Positions 1-7,492 of a stretch of 14,247 nt of DNA are shown here, piece after piece. The position numbers were made by a program, and so were the translations under genes. Source of the stretch: Lunasporangiospora selenospora (Eukaryota; Mortierellomycota; Mortierellomycetes; Mortierellales; Mortierellaceae); NCBI GenBank assembly GCA_015680635.1, contig JAABOA010000132.1, positions 1-14,247 on the forward strand. The letters are read 5' to 3'. How positions within the stretch are numbered: the first letter of the stretch is position 1; each line of letters begins with the position of its first letter. The notes beneath the pieces were generated by a model. It worked only from the letters and a program-made list of their open reading frames with translations. It searched no databases and was not told the origin of the DNA.

Positions 1-1100
1 CTCCTTGCATCCACTGAAGCCTGCTCTGTCTCCTTTCGCAAGGCCACTTCATCCTCTTCCTCCTCCTCCTCCTCCTCCTCATCATCATCCTCATTCTCAT
101 CCTGAAATACATAATCAAATGCCTCGACCTCAACCTGTTGCTGGATGGGCCTCTCAACGCTCTCTTCCATTGTCCCGCTAATACCATGCTGGCGGACAAA
201 ATTGTGTAGCACCACACATGCGCATATCCACATACTGACTCGATCGACATCCTTTCTCGACTTGACAAAAATGCTCAGGCGTTTCAGGGATAAAAACTTG
301 TTCTTGAGCATACCGAAAGCATTTTCGATTTTTGCTCGAGCAGATCCATGGATTTTGTTAAAGTGTAGCTGATCACCAGCAGCATTCTTGTACCTTGGGA
401 TCACAGTAGTAGTCAAGGCATATGCTCCATCTGCGAGGAGGTATTCTTGATCGTTAAAAAATTTGGTCGGATTGATGCATAGCGACATCCTCTTGAACGC
501 TATGGCATCGTGTGTGGATCCAACATAGCCTGTTGCGAAGTAGGTAAACCGACCTAAGTGGTCACATACAGCTGTAGCTCCAATTGCGTGCTCGCACTTC
601 CTTGTGACCCACGATTTCTGTTGCCAGGATGGTGCCATGTCAAAGGCACCAATGCAATGAGCGAAGCCGTACTCTTGCTTGAACTAGCTCTCGATTTCTG
701 ACTTGCGATCCTCAAGCAACAAATCGACTAAAAAGGCTGTCTAATGCACGGATGACTCTCCAAGTCGCTGTGGAGACAGTTCCAGTTGAGACTCCCATGA
801 TCCAGGCCGTTTTCACGATAGAGAGTCCACAAGTTCCAGTACGAATGATCATGATCTTCAACTGCACAACGATCTCGTTTCCATTGGCGTTTGTTGGCCT
901 TTCTCGTTGAATTGATGAGGAAATTTGAAAGCCAATGAAAAGATTTTTCCATTTTTAAAGTTGACAACTTCCCAATATGCTTGAATGGGGTTCTGTCCGA
1001 GATGCAAATGAGACTCCTTTCGTGCCTCAAGAGTTGGATAGTTAGGAGCCCCTCTGGCAAACAGAGTTTCCATTCTTGGCCAACAATCTTCGTGTTGCAA
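1..1100 (-). pseudogene. PIF/Harbinger (HARBI1-like) transposase pseudogene, 3' end outside window
   Basis: Read on the minus strand, this is a Harbinger-type DDE transposase (DDE_Tnp_4 family nuclease). The catalytic half is open in one frame from about 683 down to base 1. It shows HCIGAFDMAP (first Asp), GYVGSTHDA (second Asp), LLADGAY, a motif ARAKIENAFGMLK (the acidic third residue) and ACVVLHNFVR, then an acidic Glu/Asp tail that runs off the window. Upstream the gene is broken. An in-frame TAG lies at 686-684, in a context where the family usually has Trp. The helix-turn-helix-like part (GLSIVKTAWIMGVSTGTV, about 895-715) is in another frame, and the N-terminal remnants (FHWLSNFLINS, about 952-905; AYWEVVNF, before 955) lie in two frames. 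This implies about three frameshifts plus one nonsense change. The N-terminal limit at 1100 is approximate. I identified no terminal inverted repeat or target duplication. The call of a dead copy is firm; the exact damage count is less so. Confidence 0.87.
58..90. repeat. TCC/TCA trinucleotide run encoding an acidic tail
   Basis: Seven TCC units (58-78) are followed by TCA and TCC triplets. On the minus strand they are read in frame as about nine Glu and three Asp, in the C-terminal tail of the transposase remnant. It is a coding microsatellite, prone to length change. Confidence 0.8.
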
Positions 1101-1549
1101 AGTTTAAAAAGTAAGAGTTGAGCACCTTGCTGGAGTGTAAGAAGAGGAGACGAACGTCATCACCGCTGAATGCCAGGTAGCCAGGTAGCCAGGACCTGGC
1201 GTATATTAATAGCCACGTTGCTGCTCGGAGAGAGACAGACTGGCGATCTTTACACAGGAGAGACGTTGAGTTCTTACCCCTTGCAAGTCGTCTGGATTTA
1301 ATCGTGGGGAAGATCTGTGGAGCACTTGCAGAACTGAATCCACTCAGCCAATCAACGACTTCCGCGTCTATCCGTCCTGGACCGAGAGAGACTGAGAGAG
1401 AAATATCGAGGGTCCATGTTCACAATCTCTCATCTTTTCCACTCCTCCTCCCGTCATTTCATTCGCACTTTGTTTGACTGCACTCTTTTTGTCCCATCCC
1501 GCCTCATTTCGCCCTATTAGTCTCATCCGTCACACAGTACTCTACAGAG
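1101..1549 (+). promoter_or_regulatory. Upstream region of the PDI-like gene
   Basis: No gene is seen here. The region lies between the transposase remnant and the ATG at 1550. It holds a CCAGGTAG direct repeat with an adjoining inverted repeat (1173-1199), a TATA-like TATATTAAT (1202-1210), a CCACG (1213-1217), a CCAAT box (1348-1352) and a pyrimidine-rich leader just before the start codon. The TATA-like site is 340 bp from the ATG, so either the 5' leader is long or the site is unused. The outer end of the transposon may also lie in the left part. Confidence 0.5.
1348..1366 (+). promoter_or_regulatory. ERSE-like element, CCAAT-N9-CCGCG
   Basis: CCAAT at 1348-1352 is followed after exactly nine bases by CCGCG at 1362-1366, about 185 bp before the ATG of an ER chaperone gene. 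The mammalian ER stress response element is CCAAT-N9-CCACG, so this matches with one substitution. Yeast Hac1 sites differ, so use of this layout in the fungus is only a suggestion. Confidence 0.3.
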
Positions 1550-3366
1550 ATGAAGTGTAGTCTCACGACAACCGTTCTCGGCGCGCTCCTGTTGTCACAG
1601 ACCGCATGGGCTGGCTTGTATTCTGCTAACGACCATGTCATCGATATCACTACAAAGAATTTCCAAGCAGAAGTCATGGATGCCGACGTAAGGAGATTGC
1701 AATCTCGATGCGGGAGAAGGATGGATTTCTGGATGGATCCCTTGTCGATGAAGAGAAGCATTCATGTTCTAAAATGAATTTTTATTTTTTTTATTTTTTT
1801 TCTATTCATTTCCAGCATCTGGTTATGGTCGAGTTCTATGCTCCTTGGTGCGGACACTGCAAAAAGTAAGGGCCTCCAAAAGCAGACCATCTAAATCTAT
1901 GCGTGTTGTACACACACACACTCCCCCTTTACAGAAAAAACAGATACGTAGTCAGCGGGTTTCTAATGGACAGCCAACCTTCATTTTTTGACTGACAATA
2001 GCTTGGTCCCTCATTACAAGGATGCAGCTAAAAACCTCAAGGGTATTGCCAAGTTGGGAGCTATCGACTGTGATGATGACAAGAACAGACCAATTTGCTC
2101 ACAGTATGGTATTCAAGGTAAAGACATGAAAATTTTCAGGGACGACTTCCAGTAAAAAAAAGATACGGATGGGGTGCAAATTCTCTATATTGAATTGCCT
2201 ACAATAGGAAGTGCCTGAGGCCTTTTACTGAGTCTTGTGGGAAATATCTTCATCGAATGACTCATACTAGGATTCCCAACCATTAAGGTCTTCCCAGCTA
2301 TTCGTGGCAAGAGAACGGCAAAATACCCAAGCGACTACCAGGGCGCACGCTCTGCCAAGGCCATTGTCGACCATTTGGTGTCCTTGATCCCCAATGATGT
2401 TCAACTTGTCTCTGGCAACCCTTCAAGCGAAAAGATTGTGAACATTGACGAGTATAAAGCTAATGAGGTGAGATCAATGTCCCGCTCTTCGTAATATTGA
2501 ATATCGTTTGGATCGGCCTTGAGCAGATGGATATCTGACAATTTCTTCTTCCTCTCACTCGCTTTTGATTATAGGATAACGCACGAGCATTATTGTTGAC
2601 AAAGAAGACGACCTCGAGCAACATGTATAAGGGACTGGCCACGGACATGAAGGATAGGATGATTGTAGGAGAGATGCGTAACCCCACCAGCGAAGTCTTG
2701 AACAAGCTCAACATCGATTCTCTTCCTCGCCTTGTGGTCTTCCCCAAGGGCAGTCAGGAACCGGTTCTTTTCTCGGGTGACTTGAAGCGTGATCCCATGT
2801 TTGATTTTTTGAACCAGTACGCTGAACCCAGTTCAAAAGCAAAGCAGCAGGAGAGCAAGGAAAAGAAACAGAGTGAGAAGCGCGAGGAAGAGGCTCCCAA
2901 GGTTGAGTTCGACCCCAAGGTACACCAGATTGTTGACCAGGAAGCGTTCAAGCGCGAGTGTCTTGATCGAACCATTGGATCCTGTGCAATTGCCTTCTTG
3001 ATTGTTGAGCCAGAGTTCCCCGAATCTGTCCAGATTCATGAAGAGAACTTGGATGTGTTGCAAAAGGTCAAAAAGGCCGTCCACGATCTCAACCGTCCCA
3101 TGAGTGTCATGTGGATGGACGCTCTGGACACCCGTGTGAACGAGATCAGAAATCAGTTCCAGCTCTCATCTGATATTCCGGGTTTGTTCTTGATGAACCA
3201 CCGTAAGAGGGCGTTTGTCCCCTTTGTTGGCTCGTTTGATGTCGCAGGTATCCAGGAGTGGCTTTTGGACGCAACCAACGGACGAGTCCGTTCTTTCCCA
3301 TATACATTTGAGGTTTCTATGGAGGAGGCAAAGAAGGAGAAGACCCCCGTCAAGGATGAACTATAA
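1550..3366 (+). CDS. ER protein disulfide isomerase-like protein (Mpd1/PDIA6-like), KDEL-terminated
   Basis: Predicted thiol-disulfide oxidoreductase of the ER lumen. I join exons 1550-1687, 1816-1865, 2002-2117, 2271-2467 and 2575-3366 (GT-AG introns of 128, 136, 153 and 107 nt), giving 430 residues. Residues 1-21 look like a signal peptide, hydrophobic and ending TAWA. Thioredoxin domain 1 (about 28-140) has FYAPWCGHCKNLVPHYK, with the CGHC active site at 58-61, and the cis-proline motif GFPTIKVFP. A second thioredoxin-like domain (about 168-262, cis-Pro in LPRLVVFP) lacks a CxxC. A Lys/Glu-rich linker (about 265-290) leads to a third domain (about 290-405) resembling the C-terminal domain of PDIA6. 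The C-terminus is KDEL, the ER retrieval signal. Human PDIA6 has two CGHC domains; this protein has one. The start is the first ATG, right before the signal peptide. The gene converges on the hydrolase gene. Family and location are strongly supported; the closest named orthologue is not settled. Confidence 0.93.
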
Positions 3367-3588
3367 TTCTGGATGGTTGCTTGTCCATTGTGGTATTGGC
3401 TTCACGGAATTCCCTGATTTTTAAATTGAAAACAAAAAAAATTAAAATTTTTTTCGATGAGTGCGGGGCAATTTCTAATGAGATATTATGGTAGGGAAAA
3501 AAGACTACACAATCATGATGTATATTTCTCTTGAATAGCTAAGTTGTATACATGAGATGAGACACTCGAGAGAAAAGGGGGATCAGAT
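3367..3588. other. Convergent intergenic region between PDI-like and hydrolase genes
   Basis: The 222 bases separate the two stop codons and should hold both 3' ends. The stretch after 3420 is A/T-rich (poly-A and poly-T runs near 3430-3455), which could serve polyadenylation. No AATAAA and no gene are visible. Confidence 0.6.
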
Positions 3589-6386
3589 TTACTCCTGGCC
3601 TGGGCAGTCCTCCAAGGTGGCGTTCCTCTTGGCGCTTCCTTGACCAGAGCTCTGGTCTTGTCCATCAACAGAGGTTGCCGCTTTTTCTGCTAGGAGAGCA
3701 CTTTCACCAACTGGGATTTCTTGGCTTCTTGCTGATAGAGGTGCAGGCGTGGTTGGAACATTGACCTTCAAGGTTGGTCTACCTTCGGTAGCAGACATAT
3801 CGGTGGAGTCAGGTCCCTTGGTAGGATCGTTGCCGAAGTTATTCTTTTCGCTTGACTCTGCTTGTTCTTTACGCACAGGACATGGCTGTGACGAGTCCAG
3901 CTCGTCCGATGAGCTCGTTAGCTCGGATCTTACTTCTTTAGATTGCGAAGCCTGGGCTGCCTCTTGCTTGGATTCAGAGTCTTGGTCCTTCATTGCCTCA
4001 GATTCTTGTCCTTGTTTCTTTTCCTGTGAGAGTAAACTGTCGTTATCATCATCGGATTTATCTTTGGAAGAGAGAGCGGGGGATGCGCCAATCTTGGATG
4101 ACTTTGACTGAGCAAGAGGCGATTGCTTTAGCTGTTCTTCCACTACTGAAATGCCATATTCTCTCCGCTTTTGCTCAGCAAGTTGTTGTTTTAGCATTTG
4201 TTGCCGGCGCAGACCATCAAGGTCCTGAATGGCTTCTGGTTCTTTGGTTACAGATGGAAGTGAAGGCGACGAAGAATTGGAGGTAGGAGAGCCCATGGTC
4301 GAATCATTGCTCTTTCCACTGGGGCTGTTGACACTCGCAGAAGACATGGAGCACTTTCCAGCTCTGGAGGACCGTCTGGACATGATCTTCTCTTTGACCA
4401 TACTTCCTGTCCTAGAAAGACTACGGATTGATGAGCTGGGCTTGAGTCGCCTTTCGTTGTTGTTGTTGTTGTCTTTCTTTTTACTCTCGGCAGTGCTTTC
4501 CTGTTTTTTGGGTGGCGATGAACCTGATTTTGTGGACTGGGAAGAATCCGATGCAATGCTTCCTCTGCGACTGTTAGATATGGAGGAAGAGGCGCTGCTA
4601 AGACTGGATAGCTTGCCGGAGTGATTGACGCGACTTGACTTTAAAGAGTCATGGCGGACCATACTGGGCTCCAGAGGCAGTTTTACGAAATGGCGGGAGT
4701 TGCTTCCGATCCAGCTGACATACTCACTTTTGATTGCCAGCGAGTCCAAGTCCCAATGAGCTATTTTTTTTGTAGATAACAAATCATTGAGTAGGTTGAA
4801 GCAAGAAAATCGGTTCTCAAGGCATGTTTGGGCTATTAACAAGGCGATCAATTAGGATAACATACGATCATGTCGACTTCCTTTCCATGACTTGAAGATA
4901 TAGTTGGCTGGGTTGAGTTTCAGGAGTTGCGTACTCAGGATGGATGTAGCCGCATATGAAGAGATAGGGTCGTCAGTTCCATGCACGAGTAATGTCGGGA
5001 GAGGGGCCGGGAAATGTCTCCAGCGTTTCATCAAGAGTTTGTTGCCCTGGTAAATCATATCACCAACTACATATTTTCAAGAAAAAGGAAGTTAGAGTAT
5101 TTTTGAAGAGGAGAGGTATTCTTGGCTGTAAAAAACAAATAAATGAAGAGAAAGACTTACGACATCGTAGTGATACAGCCTCGCGAATGAGGCCATCGCT
5201 ATTGTACCGTTCTTGTTCAGCTCTGTCGCGAGTGAGTTCTTCAGGCGAGACTTGGAATCCGACCGTAACGTTGGGGTACCACTTGCCAAGGCGATTGTAG
5301 GCGCTCGGGAACCTGGATCCTGCTCCCTTGAGTGTTGGTTTCAGGTATGGAGATGATGAGATAACACCAGCAAGGTCTGTTATCCGCTGACCAAGGCCGC
5401 ATACATAGTTCAATACGAGCGCACCACCCTTTTGTTTATCCATTGTTTCGTTCACGCGATTTTTTGTTTAATATTAGAAAGTATTTGGTAAGACGCATTT
5501 GGGCGTTGAAAGGAATGAGACGTTTTCTCATGGTTAGAGCAGTCTGTTTTTGAATTTAAAAAAAGCAAACAAAACAGAAAAGGGTCTCGAGCATCACTTA
5601 CCATTCCATGGCCCATGAGGAACACTGGCTTAGAGGGGTATGATGCTGTTGCTCGCCCGATGGCACTGTCAATCTCGCTAATCAACATACCATATCTACA
5701 TATTCAATGGTGACACGAGTAATGCAGAAGGTCAATAGATGAAAACGCTTCATCTCACTACGTACAAACATCAAGTTGCGACTACTAACGAAGACTTACC
5801 CTCCTGTGAACCCTGAAGCTTCTGCTCGGACTCCAGTCTCTCCAAACCCTGGAAGGTCAAATCCCTGGACCTCGATTCCCTTACTGGCAAAGTACGCAAA
5901 CAAGGACTGATAGCGCTCACAGTGTTCAATGATATCATGGACAAATCTATGACAAAATATTGCAGATGGCAGATGGAATAAGTACCGAGTCCCTTGCTCT
6001 CCAATTCATCTCAAAAGCGACCCCCTTTTTCTGAGTCTTGGAGGACAATTATCAGGAACCTACACGACGACACACTGAACAGAGAGGCCGATAGGTTTCC
6101 AAGCTTTGGAAAAGACATGGGTGGGCAGGTGGCCGTGATCAGAGTTACTCGAGCCTCCATGCAACTGTGCGGTGCTCCTGATCCACTCGTTCTTTACGCG
6201 ACAGACCTTATCTGGCTCGAAGGTGTCTTTTGGAGCGGCTCGGAGGTTGGGAGCGCTACGGCTGTTCTTGATTCCTCCTGGATCATTACTAGGCGCGTTG
6301 GAGCCACCTGAAATTGAGTCGTTGCTGATCGAGTTGGATCGGTTGTTGCGTGTAACGACGATCCCAGTGGGTTGAATAAACGGCAT
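3589..6386 (-). CDS. Monoglyceride-lipase-like alpha/beta-hydrolase with altered active site and long disordered tail
   Basis: Minus-strand exons 6386-6064, 5946-5800, 5695-5602, 5428-5161, 5066-4866 and 4760-3589 (introns of 117, 104, 173, 94 and 105 nt) give 734 residues. Residues about 1-60 are a Ser/Asn-rich extension. About 65-365 form a monoacylglycerol lipase-like fold: FVHDIIEHCERY (109-120), GFDLPGFGETG, PVFLMGHGMGGALVL (nucleophile elbow 185-190), LLVHGTDDPIS (acid Asp310) and GSRHDPHWD (His343). The nucleophile Ser of GHSMGG is Gly187, and the oxyanion HGxG motif is HDII (111-114), so hydrolase activity is doubtful although Asp and His remain. Residues about 366-734 are Ser/Gln/Glu/Lys-rich and probably disordered. 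They carry basophilic kinase-type sites (RRGS at 409-412, RTGS at 461-464) and one Gln/Arg-rich amphipathic stretch (about 524-557). Human MGLL is about 300 residues, so the tail more than doubles the protein. Exon joins are supported by continuous family similarity. The last acceptor has an in-frame alternative. The gene is divergent from the EHD gene. Confidence 0.88.
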
Positions 6387-7492
6387 CCTAAGGAAGCACT
6401 ATTCGATACGAAAAGGTAAACGACTGAGCAGTAACTCCTTTCTTTCTATCTCAACTATCTTGGGGTCGGGAAGGTGAAAGAAAAGAAAAGAAGAAAGTGC
6501 TTGTATAAGGGATGGGGTCGTTCGAGCAAATGGTCTCAGCCCTAGCTCCATCAGATTCAACTAGATACGTCAGTGGTTTGAACACCAATTTTTTTCTTGA
6601 TTTTCACCACCTATGACCCAAGTCCCCCCTTCTTCGGTCTAAGAAGGACGGCCCAGAGTGGAATGATCTTCCGACCTGTCGTATGTGGCCGCAACGTGCT
6701 TGGTGCATTGTGTCATGCCGTCCGCTTGGAGAGCCAAGCCGGGCGCCCTAATTGGCTGAGTGCGGAGAAGAAGAAGAAGAAGAAGAAGGAGGAGGTGGCG
6801 CGTAACTTCCAAGGCCGTTCGATCTGTGAAAAGTCTACATACATGGGTCCACATGACTGTCACTCCTTGCTTCACAGGACAAGATCAATTCGTTGGTCTG
6901 AAAGGGATGCATAGCAGCGACTCGGTTGCGGACAACAGTGCTCTGTATCTGCTATTAGAAATTAAGGAGAAGACAGGCAAACATTTCGGTGAGTGAGAAC
7001 GGAGAGTCGACCATTTGGGAATACCATCCCAACCTGATGACCTACTGGGGTCCTGCTTCAGGTGCTTCACCGCCCAGGATATGCCCATTAGAGACTGCCA
7101 AGCGTGCAATGTGTGGTACAGCGTTGCCCATCGTTGGCATTTACTTTCTCTTTTTCTTTAACTCTTTCGATCCCTTTCTCCTCACAAATTCGCTCATACT
7201 AAAACACGCTCAAACGGCTACTGCCCTTGGAGAGTATTGCCTTTGTGCTCGTGTCTGCTCCCTACATCCGTCTCCTTGCCTTTGCCTCGACATCCCTCAC
7301 CCGCTACAGTAGACCGAATCTAAGACAACAAACTACGGCCAAAAGAAATCAGGAACACACCCAACTTTGCTCTTAGAGCTTCTGAACAAGCGTTGCTCTT
7401 TCTCTATCGCCCACTCGCTTGCTTCTTCTTCCTTTATCTTTACGCCCGAAAGCTATCAGCCCTCTATTCTCAATCATCTACACTTAACCTCA
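6387..7492. promoter_or_regulatory. Shared divergent promoter region, hydrolase / EHD genes
   Basis: This is 1.1 kb between two divergent start codons. Open frames here look like chance, with low-complexity or unrecognisable products. Visible elements are a 6-bp-stem inverted repeat (6724-6739), an 8-bp palindrome GGGCGCCC (6741-6748), an inverted CCAAT box ATTGG (6751-6755) and an AAG run (6768-6788). The stretch from about 7140 to the ATG at 7493 is pyrimidine-rich, as expected near a fungal transcription start and 5' leader. No tRNA-like sequence was seen. Confidence 0.5.
6768..6794 (+). repeat. AAG/GAG trinucleotide run
   Basis: Seven AAG units (6768-6788) are followed by two GAG triplets. 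It lies in the intergenic promoter region. The Arg-rich and Leu-rich open frames across it are products of the repeat, not genes. Confidence 0.8.

Noticed and set aside
728-1060. 110-codon minus-strand frame as a separate small gene
   Set aside because: Its N-terminal part holds a transposase remnant (FHWLSNFLINS), and the neighbouring frames continue the same family, so it is a fragment of the broken transposase.
3749-4624. Plus-strand open frames of 97-131 codons across the Ser-rich tail
   Set aside because: They are antisense readings of repetitive Ser/Lys/Glu codons of the hydrolase tail, with no family resemblance or independent signals.
4833-4865. 33-nt intron as the last intron of the hydrolase gene
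   Set aside because: It keeps the frame but is unusually short for this window (94-173 nt elsewhere) and breaks the HDPHWD...WI ending expected of the hydrolase fold.
5092-5289. Additional 3' acceptor at TTTTTACAG near 5126 in the hydrolase gene
   Set aside because: Using it gives a frame without family similarity and soon hits a stop; the acceptor at 5067 restores CLGDMIYQG, typical of the family.
6597-6996. Open frames across the AAG repeat, coding poly-Lys, poly-Arg or poly-Leu
   Set aside because: All depend on the trinucleotide repeat, lie in promoter DNA, and resemble nothing outside it.
6989-7312. 107-codon plus-strand frame upstream of the EHD gene
   Set aside because: It is pyrimidine-rich leader sequence with no recognisable domain. 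It contains an upstream ATG, but I cannot show that it is transcribed or translated.
7367-7492. N-terminal extension of EHD by 42 codons
   Set aside because: The frame is open but begins with a non-ATG codon; the first ATG is at 7493 and the upstream part looks like a C/T-rich leader.
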